64,000 nt of DNA from 1-14-2-50-31-20 sp964617555 (GCA_964617555.1 CAZTYP010000106.1:1-64000), one strand, 5' to 3'; positions 26,103-34,195 are shown, counted from the stretch's first letter. Numbers and translations: made by a program. The notes: generated by a model not told the origin, from the letters alone.

Positions 26103-27623
26103 ATGAAATCACTTAAACGATTTGATTATCTCTTTCTCTCAACAAAAGGATTAATTCTGGTTGCAATCTCAATGGTAGCCATGGTTACTGCCATTTGGGG
26201 AACTTTATCAGGCCCTATGGTTGAGTGGGGAGTAAGAGATATTACGGTCAAACTTCTTGGTATGGAACTTCATCACTGGCAGCGCGAAGGACGCGTAATT
26301 ATGCTTTATCACACAATTGCAATGTCAGTAGTTGCAATAGAAGTTTATATGATAACTTCTATTGTTCCGATGAAAAAAGCACAACAATTAAGTATTAACA
26401 AGCTTGTTACTTTCGGATATTTGATGGCAATGATATTCGGATTGGGATTTGCATATTTTGGACACAACTTTGCATTACACGGCTTGTTCTTAGTAGGTCA
26501 AGCATTATTGTTCTTTGCGGGTTTGTCTTTAACCGCAGCATTATGGCCTTGGAACAAGGAATATTTTCTTGCCCCCGACAGCCCTTATGCACATACAAAA
26601 TCCGGTTTGGATTTGGAGCGTTTAGCCTTTTTTACAATGGCTGTTATGACACTTCTTTCCGCAATATGGGGAGCTGTTACCGGCTCTTATTGGGGTAACG
26701 GTCATGAAACTTTTCTTGGCGAAGACCTTATCAGAATTCCTCACAAAACACATTTGGAACATGCAATTATCGGGCACTTGCACATTATGCTCTCGTTGGT
26801 TGCGGTTGCAATTACCTTAATTGTAGGTCGTTGGTTGGATTTCAAAGGTGCGCTTCATAAATGGGCAATGTATTTTATGATTGTCGGCTCAGTTGTATTA
26901 ACAACCGGAGCATTGGCAATTGTTTGGTTGCCTTGGGCACATACAATTATTTATGTTGGTGCAGTTGGTGTTATGGGTGCCGCCTTAATTTATGTTATAT
27001 TCTCTTGGCATAAACTGATAGTTGAAGGTGTTGCCGATATAGAGAATCCTACCTTTATGGATAAAATAAAAGCCTTGTTCAAAGATCCGTTAAAATTCGG
27101 ACCAGGATGGCAAATGGTATTTATGAACTTTACCGTTAGTGGTGTCGGTATTTTTATGGCAATTAAACTCGAAAAAATATTCCGTGTATGGAATGCGCGC
27201 GAAGAACGAATTACTCTTGTCGGGCACTGGCATATTCTTGCTGCGTTAATTGCTACAATTATTGTTATGTACTATTGGGATATTTCAGGTGTTAAAGGAA
27301 AAATCAGAAAATGGTTAGGCTGGTTGTTAATAATCGGTTCGGATGTTGCTTTTGCATCGGCTACAATCTTTTCGATGAAAAGATTATTTGTTTCCGAATA
27401 TAATCAAGGTCCTGTAGTTTCTACAACAATGTTGCTAATAGATTTCGGTTTGGGTGCAATATTAATTATGCTAGCTCTATTCCTTGGATGGAGATTATAT
27501 GATCTATTCCAAAAAGACGGAGTATGGACAAAAGAAGCAACAAATCCTGAATTGGATGTTAATAGAATTTTCCCTAAAGAACCTGTCAAAGATGTTAACG
27601 TTGAAGGGGAGGTGGAAAAATGA
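26103..27623 (+). CDS. 12-TM histidine-rich membrane protein, distant haem-copper-oxidase subunit I-like
   Basis: A 506-residue integral membrane protein with twelve predicted helices. It contains a visible threefold repeat of four helices: AIWGTLSG (30-37) to H70, AIWGAVTG (187-194) to H225/H227, and SGVGIF (346-351) to H375/H377. Haem-copper oxidase subunit I has the same helix number and the same pseudo-threefold plan, with ligands in helices II, VI and X. The HLHIMLSL and HWHILAAL stretches recall the helix X HxH motif. The HH pair of helix VII and the HPEVY motif of A-type oxidases are absent, so a classical CuB site is not evident. No CxxCH is present. It is translationally coupled to the SUMF1-like lipoprotein gene and sits with a haem O synthase gene. 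Function is unknown; a haem-binding membrane oxidoreductase is the working idea. Confidence 0.7.
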   Translation: MKSLKRFDYLFLSTKGLILVAISMVAMVTAIWGTLSGPMVEWGVRDITVKLLGMELHHWQREGRVIMLYHTIAMSVVAIEVYMITSIVPMKKAQQLSINKLVTFGYLMAMIFGLGFAYFGHNFALHGLFLVGQALLFFAGLSLTAALWPWNKEYFLAPDSPYAHTKSGLDLERLAFFTMAVMTLLSAIWGAVTGSYWGNGHETFLGEDLIRIPHKTHLEHAIIGHLHIMLSLVAVAITLIVGRWLDFKGALHKWAMYFMIVGSVVLTTGALAIVWLPWAHTIIYVGAVGVMGAALIYVIFSWHKLIVEGVADIENPTFMDKIKALFKDPLKFGPGWQMVFMNFTVSGVGIFMAIKLEKIFRVWNAREERITLVGHWHILAALIATIIVMYYWDISGVKGKIRKWLGWLLIIGSDVAFASATIFSMKRLFVSEYNQGPVVSTTMLLIDFGLGAILIMLALFLGWRLYDLFQKDGVWTKEATNPELDVNRIFPKEPVKDVNVEGEVEK

Positions 27624-28588
27624 AAAAGGCAATAAATTTTATTTTGATTTTATTATTTGTTTTGTTAACGGTTGCTTGTGGCGAACAAAACAAACCTATA
27701 ACCCCCGTAAAATATATTGATACCGGTGTCGATTCCGAAGCTTGGGTTACCGTTCCTGCCGGAGAATTTCTTAAAACACAACATCGTCATAAAGTAATGA
27801 TTGACAAACCGTACGAAATTATGGTTACCGATGTTACAAACGCCCAGTATGTTCGCTTTTTAAATGAAGCTCTTGCAAAGGGTGCAATTAAAGTTCAAGC
27901 GGATACAATTTGCGGGTATTATAAAGGCGATCCTTTCGACGGTTGGAAACACGAGTTTAAAGTTCCTGCAGGAGATAAATTGTATATGGATTTATCCGAA
28001 CCTTGTGTTCATATTAAATTTGACGGCAAGACTTTTTCCGTTATTAAAGGATATGAAAATCATCCCGTTACTTGTGTAACATGGTTTGGTGCAAACGCAT
28101 ATGCAAAATTCTATGGCTGGCGTTTACCTTCCGAAAACGAATGGGAAAAAGCTGCCAGAGGTACCGACGGTCGCTCGCTTCCTTGGGGTGAAGAAATATC
28201 TTGTGAATATACAAATTACATTGCTTGCAAACATATGGTTGAAAAACTTTACGACGGCGTTGATGCGGTTACTACTCCCGTTGGATTTTTTAACGGTAAA
28301 ACATATAACGGAGTGGAAACCAAAGATGCAAAATCTCCTTACGGCTTATACGATATGGCCGGAAATGTTTGGCAGTGGTGCGGAGATGATTATCCGAACA
28401 TGCATTATCGTTGGTACAGAGGCGGAAGCAGAGATTCGTATGAAATAAATCTTTTCAGTTGGAGAAGAATGAGTACGGAACCTCAGGATTACAGTATGTA
28501 TATCGGTTTCCGTTGTGCCCGTGATGTACAACCCAAAGAGGTTGAAAATGCAGAAACGGAAAATACTGAAGAAACAATCGATAAATAA
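27620..28588 (+). CDS. SUMF1/FGE-like lipoprotein without formylglycine-generating cysteines
   Basis: A 322-residue predicted lipoprotein: signal peptide with lipobox LTVAC (lipidated C20), then a formylglycine-generating-enzyme-sulfatase domain. Family blocks are VPAGEF (45-50), VTDVTNAQYVRFLN (near 70-82), VTWFGANAYAKFYGWRLPSE with NEWEKAARG (153-181), DMAGNVWQWCGDD (245-256) and the final GFRCARD. In true maturases RGGS is followed by two catalytic cysteines at +3 and +8; here these positions are S273 and L278, so it cannot mature sulfatases by the usual chemistry. A strong GGGGAGGTGG ribosome site lies inside the previous gene, whose stop overlaps this ATG. Coupling to the 12-TM protein suggests a structural or assembly subunit outside the inner membrane. 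Confidence 0.85.
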   Translation: MKKAINFILILLFVLLTVACGEQNKPITPVKYIDTGVDSEAWVTVPAGEFLKTQHRHKVMIDKPYEIMVTDVTNAQYVRFLNEALAKGAIKVQADTICGYYKGDPFDGWKHEFKVPAGDKLYMDLSEPCVHIKFDGKTFSVIKGYENHPVTCVTWFGANAYAKFYGWRLPSENEWEKAARGTDGRSLPWGEEISCEYTNYIACKHMVEKLYDGVDAVTTPVGFFNGKTYNGVETKDAKSPYGLYDMAGNVWQWCGDDYPNMHYRWYRGGSRDSYEINLFSWRRMSTEPQDYSMYIGFRCARDVQPKEVENAETENTEETIDK

Positions 28589-28596
28589 ATAATTAG

Positions 28597-28626
28597 CCCT
28601 TCGAGGATTTTTTATGCCTCGAAGGG
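28597..28626. other. Intercistronic hairpin
   Basis: A perfect 10-base stem (CCCTTCGAGG / CCTCGAAGGG) with a T-rich 10-base loop, 8 bases after the lipoprotein stop. No T-run follows on the plus strand, so it looks more like an RNA-stability or processing element than a terminator. Confidence 0.5.
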
Positions 28627-28644
28627 AAAATAATAAAAAGAGCA

Positions 28645-29517
28645 ATGGAAAAAAGATCGTTGATAAAAAGAAAATTTAAACTTTATTGGCCTTTAATAAA
28701 AAGTTTACAAACGGCATTATTACTGGTTACCGGAATTACCGGATATGTTAGCGCCCGTTGCCCCGTAACCGGTTGGGAAAGATTTGCAGGGTTAGTAATC
28801 AGTTTGTTTTTAACTGTAAGCGGAAGTACAATTCTTAATATGTGGTACGATAGAGATATTGATGCTAAAATGAATCGTACAAAACACCGCCCGCTTCCTT
28901 CCGGCGAACTTAATTCCAACGAAGTTTTATTGTTAGGATTAATTCTTTCGGGTGTCGGGATTGCAATTGCGTTAAGTATGTCTGTTTTATATGGTGTTGT
29001 GGTTTTTGCCGGCCTTTTTATTGATGTAGTGGTTTATACCATTTGGCTTAAACGTAAGACAGCTTGGTCTATTGTTTGGGGAGGAATTTCCGGTGGAATG
29101 CCGATTCTTGCAGGACGTGTACTTGGTACCGGAACAATTGATTGGATTGGTGTTTTGTTTGCGCTTGCAATTTTACTCTGGATTCCCACTCATATTTTGA
29201 CTTTTAGCATAAAATATTTTGAAGATTACAAAGAAGCAGGTGTTCCTACTTTTCCGTCAACCTACGGTGTTCATAAAACAAGAATTATTATAGCCCTTTC
29301 GTCTTTAGGTGCCGCAGTAGCCATTGCAACTGTAGCCTACGGTTTAGGGCTGTCTTGGGGATACTTAAGATTGTTTGCCGTGTTAACGGTAGGTATTATA
29401 GGTCTTGCCGGCTTTAGCGTTTTTAAACCTTCCGAACGGGTTAATTTCGGTTTGTTTAAATATGCATCATTATATATGCTCGGCTCTATGATAATGGTGA
29501 TAATCGGAGTAATGTAA
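28645..29517 (+). CDS. ctaB: Protohaem IX farnesyltransferase (haem O synthase), UbiA superfamily
   Basis: A 290-residue membrane prenyltransferase with about eight or nine helices. The first aspartate motif N65-MWYDRDIDAKM-NRTKHRPLP is the CtaB form of the UbiA NxxxDxxxD signature, and the second, DYKEAGVPTFPSTYG near 192, also matches CtaB. The enzyme adds a farnesyl group to haem B, making haem O for haem-copper oxidases. It lies directly in the cluster of the 12-TM oxidase-like protein, with no classical cytochrome oxidase gene in the window. This is the strongest sequence link between that cluster and a haem O or haem A cofactor. No ctaA is seen here, so haem O may be the end product or ctaA lies elsewhere. 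Confidence 0.85.
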   Translation: MEKRSLIKRKFKLYWPLIKSLQTALLLVTGITGYVSARCPVTGWERFAGLVISLFLTVSGSTILNMWYDRDIDAKMNRTKHRPLPSGELNSNEVLLLGLILSGVGIAIALSMSVLYGVVVFAGLFIDVVVYTIWLKRKTAWSIVWGGISGGMPILAGRVLGTGTIDWIGVLFALAILLWIPTHILTFSIKYFEDYKEAGVPTFPSTYGVHKTRIIIALSSLGAAVAIATVAYGLGLSWGYLRLFAVLTVGIIGLAGFSVFKPSERVNFGLFKYASLYMLGSMIMVIIGVM

Positions 29518-29518
29518 G

Positions 29519-30115
29519 ATGAAAATGTCCATACTTAATCGAATAATTTTTTTGCTTACGGGAAATGTTGCCGGATACAAAATTATTGGAGGTATGGATA
29601 ATTATTCTAATACCACAACCACTTTATATACAATTTCATTCGGATTGTTGTTGCTGGCTTCTTTGTTGTTACTTTTAATGGGGTTTGAAATAATGGAAAA
29701 CGATTATGTTGCCGTTGTTGTTTCCGTTATTCCTATTACCCTTTCTTTAGGCCTTGTTACTGATAAATTGGAGCATGCAACATTTTATACGGTTTTAATT
29801 ACTGGTGCTTTTATTATTGCTGTAATTTTAAGATTTTTTTCGAGTGGCAGAATTTCCTCTCTTTCGCTCGGCGCCATCCATCTTCTTGCCGGAACGGTAA
29901 TAGTAATATTGCCCGTTTTTCTTTTTTTATCCGGCAAAAGCAGTTCCCAAATATTATTAATTAGCTTGGGCGGAAGTTTAATAGGAGTTGGAGGAACGCT
30001 TCTTGGCTTTCTGAAAGCGGATAAATTAAAATTACAAAAAGAAAAAATATATGCTCTTTTTCCGGCACTTTTATTTTTTACAACAACGGCTTTTGTGTTG
30101 GGGTTGTACACTTAG
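29519..30115 (+). CDS. Small multi-TM membrane protein, paralogue of the 34.7-kb gene
   Basis: A 198-residue integral membrane protein with about six helices and no known motif. Two stretches match the 211-residue protein encoded at 34741: VIPITLSLGLVTDK here against LLPLGIAVGLVCEF there, and AIHLLAGTVIVILPVFLF followed by GGSLIGVGGTLLGFL against TVHSVFGLTVFLVPILAV followed by GEVLIGLGGIALTFL. A histidine (IHLL / VHSV) is conserved between them inside a membrane helix. They are therefore probably paralogous subunits. This gene follows ctaB by one base, so it is co-transcribed. The function is not known; a helper or haem-carrying subunit of the 12-TM protein is a guess. Confidence 0.7.
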   Translation: MKMSILNRIIFLLTGNVAGYKIIGGMDNYSNTTTTLYTISFGLLLLASLLLLLMGFEIMENDYVAVVVSVIPITLSLGLVTDKLEHATFYTVLITGAFIIAVILRFFSSGRISSLSLGAIHLLAGTVIVILPVFLFLSGKSSSQILLISLGGSLIGVGGTLLGFLKADKLKLQKEKIYALFPALLFFTTTAFVLGLYT

Positions 30116-30167
30116 TAACAATAAATAAAAATTTTATTTTAAATAGGAGATAAAGTTCTATTTATCA

Positions 30168-30196
30168 TTAACGTAAGTAAATACTCACTATATTCT
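30168..30196 (+). promoter_or_regulatory. Internal promoter with TetR operator 2 in its spacer
   Basis: GTAAGTAAATACTCAC (30173-30188) has the same half-sites as operator 1 (GTRAGTA/TACTYAC) but a 2-base spacer. It fills the gap between a possible -35 box TTAACG (30168-30173) and a possible -10 box TATTCT (30191-30196), spaced by 17 bases. A repressor here would control the genes from 30235 onward. Confidence 0.55.
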
Positions 30197-30234
30197 ATAT
30201 ATAATAAATATCAACTAATTTAAGGAGAACAAAC

Positions 30235-31323
30235 ATGTTCAACAAAACAACAAAAACACAACGTACCATTATGGGGATTACCGCTTTGGTTGCCGGTATC
30301 TTGATGATGTACGTTTTTCCTACCATGGGAATGAAAACACTAAAAATTGCATTGGTAGAGGTAATGGAAAGATTAATTCCATTTGACCCGGATTTTTATC
30401 CTGCAGTACCAATTCTTGGTGCTACTTATGCAATTTGGTTTGTATTGCTGTGGCTTGGCGGGGCTTTGGCAATAGTAATTGCAAAAAAAGTATATGAAGG
30501 TAAAGAATGGGCGCGCAGCACAATGCTTGGTCTTGCGGCTGTTCCCGCAGTTGCCGGTATGACAATGTGGATACCTTGGATGGTATTGGTTGTATCCGAC
30601 TATTCCAAAGGTCCGGTTCCCGGTATTATCCCTCCTCCGGAATGGGCATCGCCGGCAGCACCGGTTTTACCCGTAATGATTTTCGGTCTATTATTCTATT
30701 ACATTTTCTTGTTAATGGACGGTGATTCAATTAAAAACAAGATAATCAAAATTATTCCTTATACTTTCCTTGGTATTGTTGCCGGTATGGTATTTATGAA
30801 CGGGCAACACGGGGTTCGTTATTTCATTTTTATTCCCGAACTCCTTACAAAAAATCCTCCATCGGATTTTAATCCTTTAGGAAACTTTTTTACAAATTTG
30901 GATTATTACAATGCATTGGCATTAACAACAATTTCTCAAGCACAACTTGATACTATCAGAGCAGGAGTTCCTGTTGATATAGTAACAAAATCGCACGAAG
31001 TGGTTTCGCAAGTTGTTAAATATGCCGAGCCAACATACGATCCGAACACATTAACCCTTCTTCTTGGCGGATTTATGAACTATGCATCTTCTTATTTAAT
31101 GGTACTTGCCATACCTTTCTTGGCAATGAAAAAGAAATTCGGTTATTATACGGTATTAACAACAGCATTAGCAACAGCTTTAATCGGTTTTGACGGATAT
31201 TTTGTAAGAAATTCTTTTGAATGGTTAGTTGGCGGTATTATGTCGTTGGTATTATTCATTATGTTCTTACTGCCTATTTTTAAACAGCTCTTTATTGATG
31301 AAGAAAAACCTGAAGAAGCATAA
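30235..31323 (+). CDS. Multi-TM membrane protein of unknown function
   Basis: A 362-residue integral membrane protein with about eight helices and a soluble-looking insertion between about residues 200 and 270, after NGQHGVRYFIFIPELL. Notable features are the proline-rich PVPGIIPPPEWASPAAPVLP loop near 130-150, the QHG motif near 200, and an acidic C-terminal tail (DEEKPEEA). No family is recognised. It has its own ribosome site (AAGGAG) and follows a predicted promoter carrying operator 2. Being under the same apparent repressor as the 12-TM oxidase-like protein, it may be a partner subunit. It ends 67 bases before the FadL-like gene, with a hairpin between. Confidence 0.7.
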   Translation: MFNKTTKTQRTIMGITALVAGILMMYVFPTMGMKTLKIALVEVMERLIPFDPDFYPAVPILGATYAIWFVLLWLGGALAIVIAKKVYEGKEWARSTMLGLAAVPAVAGMTMWIPWMVLVVSDYSKGPVPGIIPPPEWASPAAPVLPVMIFGLLFYYIFLLMDGDSIKNKIIKIIPYTFLGIVAGMVFMNGQHGVRYFIFIPELLTKNPPSDFNPLGNFFTNLDYYNALALTTISQAQLDTIRAGVPVDIVTKSHEVVSQVVKYAEPTYDPNTLTLLLGGFMNYASSYLMVLAIPFLAMKKKFGYYTVLTTALATALIGFDGYFVRNSFEWLVGGIMSLVLFIMFLLPIFKQLFIDEEKPEEA

Positions 31324-31346
31324 TTAATAATTGAATTAAATTTATT

Positions 31347-31369
31347 CCGTCTTCTTAAAAAGAAGACGG
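31347..31369. other. Intercistronic hairpin
   Basis: A 10-base perfect stem (CCGTCTTCTT / AAGAAGACGG) with a 3-base loop, between the 362-residue membrane protein and the FadL-like gene. It is followed by A-rich, not T-rich, sequence and then a GGAGAAG ribosome site, so it is probably a processing or stabilising hairpin. Confidence 0.5.
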
Positions 31370-31390
31370 AAATTTAAAAAGGAGAAGAAA

Positions 31391-32599
31391 ATGAAAAAGT
31401 TATTACTTGCTTCATTGTTAGTTTTGTCTGCTTCATTACTTTTTGCCCAAAAGGCAGATCAAATGATTGGTGTTTCCGCTCTTCAATTTGCGCGTGGCGG
31501 TGCTATTATCGCTTCACCGGTTGATGCACCCAGTATGATTTATAATCCGGCAGCCATTGGTGCCTTGGGTTTCAATAAAGTCGGTTTTGATATGGGGCTT
31601 GGTGTTGTTAACCCTCCGCGTAAAATAACAAGCGCCATCGGTACTCCGAAAGAACAGACCACGGAAAGCGGTGCAAATTCATATCTCGGAATGGGTAATG
31701 GTGTTATTATTAAAGTAAGCGATAAACTGGTATTGGGTATGGCTGCAGGCGGTGTTTCAGGTTTGGGAACAGATTTTCCCTCTACAACTTTGCCCGATAA
31801 TCCCAAAACACCTTTCCCGGAAAATGTTTCTATCGTAACAAAAAAAGGTTTGTTGAAAATTACTCCAACCCTTGCATATAAAATTTCCGATAATTTTATA
31901 ATCGGTCTTTCTTTACAAATTGGTAATCAATCATTGGCTCTTAAATCTCCGGCATTCATATTGCCTCAATCGGAACGTTGGGGATTTGGCGGAAGCGTTG
32001 GTTTAATTTATAAAGCAACGCCCAAATTGCAATTCGGCCTTTCATATACTTCCAAACTTAATGTTGCCGAATATGAATTTAACGGAACAAGTTTACTACC
32101 TCCTGCCGGCGGCGAAGGTGTTTACACTATGGATATGGATAGCCCGCAACAAGTTGCCTTTGGTGTTTCGTTTGCTCCAAACGAACGTCTTCTTATAGAA
32201 GGAGATTTTAAATGGATTAATCAATCCGATGTAATGAATGAAATTGATTTGGTTTCTCCAACCGGTTATGTAATTCCTCTTAAATTCGGATGGGATGATC
32301 AAATGGTTTATGCTTTGGGAGCACAATTTAAAGTAAACAAATGTGTTAAACTTTTAAGCGGATGGTCTTACGGAGCAACACCAATTGTACCTGAAAACGT
32401 AAATAATAATCTTGGTTCAATTGCTGTGGTAGAGCACCATATCTCTCTTGGTATTCAAAAATCATGGAACGAGAATCTTTCTTCCACATTTTCTTATACT
32501 CGCGGATTACATAACGAAGTTCAATCTGCCACAGTTCCGGGCAATAAAATTGAAGCGGAATTTAATATGTTCTATTTTGAATTAAGTTTCAGAATGTAA
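31391..32599 (+). CDS. FadL/OmpP1/TodX-type outer-membrane channel
   Basis: A 402-residue outer-membrane protein with a signal peptide (about 1-20, SASLLFAQKA). The mature N terminus has the family's plug-like region: SALQFARGGAIIASPVDAPSMIYNPAAIG, the 'AxxDDASAxxxNPA' pattern of FadL proteins. The remainder is a 14-strand barrel that ends in an aromatic strand (NMFYFELSFRM). FadL-type channels pass hydrophobic molecules such as fatty acids or hydrocarbons through the outer membrane by lateral diffusion. Its presence in the TetR-controlled cluster suggests that the system meets or takes up a hydrophobic compound, but this is inference. A strong terminator follows 24 bases downstream. Confidence 0.85.
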   Translation: MKKLLLASLLVLSASLLFAQKADQMIGVSALQFARGGAIIASPVDAPSMIYNPAAIGALGFNKVGFDMGLGVVNPPRKITSAIGTPKEQTTESGANSYLGMGNGVIIKVSDKLVLGMAAGGVSGLGTDFPSTTLPDNPKTPFPENVSIVTKKGLLKITPTLAYKISDNFIIGLSLQIGNQSLALKSPAFILPQSERWGFGGSVGLIYKATPKLQFGLSYTSKLNVAEYEFNGTSLLPPAGGEGVYTMDMDSPQQVAFGVSFAPNERLLIEGDFKWINQSDVMNEIDLVSPTGYVIPLKFGWDDQMVYALGAQFKVNKCVKLLSGWSYGATPIVPENVNNNLGSIAVVEHHISLGIQKSWNENLSSTFSYTRGLHNEVQSATVPGNKIEAEFNMFYFELSFRM

Positions 32600-32622
32600 A
32601 AAAAATATAGTGTGTAATTATA

Positions 32623-32651
32623 CAGAGCTGAATTTTTCAGCTCTGTTTTTT
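32623..32651 (+). terminator. Rho-independent terminator after the FadL-like gene
   Basis: A perfect 10-base stem CAGAGCTGAA / TTCAGCTCTG with a 3-base loop, followed by TTTTTT. It closes the transcript that starts at 30.2 kb. Confidence 0.85.
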
Positions 32652-32739
32652 GTTTAAAAATAGAGATAAAAATTTTACAATAATTATATTTTATATTTTC
32701 AAGTTGTTTTTTTTGTTGTAAAATAATCGGAATGTAATA

Positions 32740-33186
32740 ATGGAAAAATTAAAACCGGCAGTTCATAAAAAATGGTTAATATTCACTTCGGGACTGATGT
32801 GGAGTGGTGTAGGTATATTATTAAATTGGTTTGCATATAGATGGTTGCCTGCATTTGAAAGGTGGCAAGTCTTTTTTGCTTACGGCTTGGGAACAATTGC
32901 GGGAGTAATTATTGTCAAGTTCGGTTTTGGAAAGTTGGCTGTAAAAAACAGAAACAGAATAAATGATTATCCCGAAAAAGTTTGTCTTTTCGCTTTTCAA
33001 CGTTGGCAAATGTATATACTTATTGTTGTGATGATGAGTATGGGAATTTTTATGAGAACCTCCGGATTGATACCCAAATATCTTTTGGCTCCGGTTTATA
33101 TCGGAATTGGATTAGCTCTCTTCCTTGGTAGTTTTGTTTATTATAAAGAGTTTTTTCAAAAGAAAGAACTAAAGAAAGAAAATTAG
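32740..33186 (+). CDS. Four-TM membrane protein of unknown function
   Basis: A 148-residue integral membrane protein with four predicted helices (about 12-30, 43-62, 88-107 and 112-132). Tryptophans and RWQ motifs recur at the helix ends (FERWQVFF and FQRWQMYI), suggesting a small two-fold internal repeat of two helices each. No family is recognised. The C terminus is lysine-rich and probably cytosolic. Its TAG is directly followed by the ATG of the porin-like gene. It lies after the terminator at 32.6 kb, so it needs its own promoter, but neither operator half-site is present in the 84 bases between. Confidence 0.65.
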   Translation: MEKLKPAVHKKWLIFTSGLMWSGVGILLNWFAYRWLPAFERWQVFFAYGLGTIAGVIIVKFGFGKLAVKNRNRINDYPEKVCLFAFQRWQMYILIVVMMSMGIFMRTSGLIPKYLLAPVYIGIGLALFLGSFVYYKEFFQKKELKKEN

Positions 33187-34179
33187 ATGAAAAATTATTT
33201 TAAATATTTAAGAATTATCATACTGCTTTTGTCTTTGTCAAGTTCCTTAAAAGCACAAATGGAAATCAGCGGTTTCTTTGATGCTGTAGGCGCATTGCAT
33301 TTCCCTAATACAAAAGAGACCGGATTTTTGATAAATCAATTTGAGGTTGATTTAAGTTATTTGCATAAATCTCGTTTTTCTGTCGGTTCTGCCGTTGCAT
33401 ATAACAATGAAACCGAAAACATGGAATTGGCAATGGCTTTTATTCATTACTCCTTTGATGACGGTCCGGCAAAACATCCGAGGAGGTTGGAAACTTACGA
33501 CCACTCTGCAATAATGGTTGGTAAATTCGATATGCCTTTCGGTTTAGATTATTTGTCTTATGCTTCCGTTGACAGACCTACTTATACACAGCCCTTGGTC
33601 ATAGAAAAAACCATAGCGGGTTGGAACGATATAGGAATAGATTATCATCTTTTTGCGGGAAATTTTAAATTTGATGTTTGGACGGTAAACGGATTTAGAG
33701 ACGGTGTGGGTATAGGAGGAAATATAAGATACAGAGTTTTTCCGTTTTTGGAAATAGGTACTTCTCATTCTGTTGATGTAAATAATTTTCAAAAATTAAA
33801 CGATTGGTTAAGCGGTGTTGATCTTATGATTAACACAAATATACTTCAAGTAAAATCCGAGTTTATGTGGATGGAAGGAGTTTACGAAGGCATACCCGAT
33901 AGCGTGCTGAACAACAATATGCACTACGGAGGATATCTGCAAGTATTAACGGAATTTAATGAATGGCTTACCGTGCCTTTGTTTTTAACTTTACGGTTCG
34001 GCGGATGGAGATGTTCGGGAAAAATGAATGAAATTGATGAAACAGAATATAGATATACGGCAACTCTCGGATACGGATTGCACGAAAATTTATCTTTACG
34101 GTTAGAAGCATCCGTTAATACTTATAACCATGCCGAAGCGGAAACACTGGGAATATTGCAAATAATAGTAAGTTTTTAA
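33187..34179 (+). CDS. Outer-membrane porin-like beta-barrel protein
   Basis: A 330-residue exported protein with a signal peptide (about 1-23, SSSLKAQ). The mature part is barrel-like: MEISGFFDAVGALHF, FEVDLSYLHKSRFSVGSAVAYNN, GKFDMPFGLDYLSYASVDRPTYTQPLV and repeated amphipathic strands to a final aromatic-hydrophobic strand (ILQIIVSF). The GKFDMPFGLDY block is typical of the OprO/OprP-like and putative beta-barrel porin-2 families. It would form a pore for small anions or solutes. It is co-transcribed with the four-TM protein in front of it (adjacent stop and start codons). A second outer-membrane protein inside one small cluster is notable. Confidence 0.75.
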   Translation: MKNYFKYLRIIILLLSLSSSLKAQMEISGFFDAVGALHFPNTKETGFLINQFEVDLSYLHKSRFSVGSAVAYNNETENMELAMAFIHYSFDDGPAKHPRRLETYDHSAIMVGKFDMPFGLDYLSYASVDRPTYTQPLVIEKTIAGWNDIGIDYHLFAGNFKFDVWTVNGFRDGVGIGGNIRYRVFPFLEIGTSHSVDVNNFQKLNDWLSGVDLMINTNILQVKSEFMWMEGVYEGIPDSVLNNNMHYGGYLQVLTEFNEWLTVPLFLTLRFGGWRCSGKMNEIDETEYRYTATLGYGLHENLSLRLEASVNTYNHAEAETLGILQIIVSF

Positions 34180-34195
34180 TTAATAAGGGAAAAAT

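Noticed and set aside
26103..27623. Ordinary cytochrome c oxidase or nitric oxide reductase subunit
   Set aside because: The helix VII histidine pair, HPEVY-type motif and partner subunit II are absent; only a distant relationship can be argued.
27620..28588. Formylglycine-generating enzyme for the neighbouring sulfatase
   Set aside because: The two catalytic cysteines are replaced by S273 and L278, and the gene is coupled to the 12-TM protein rather than to the sulfatase.
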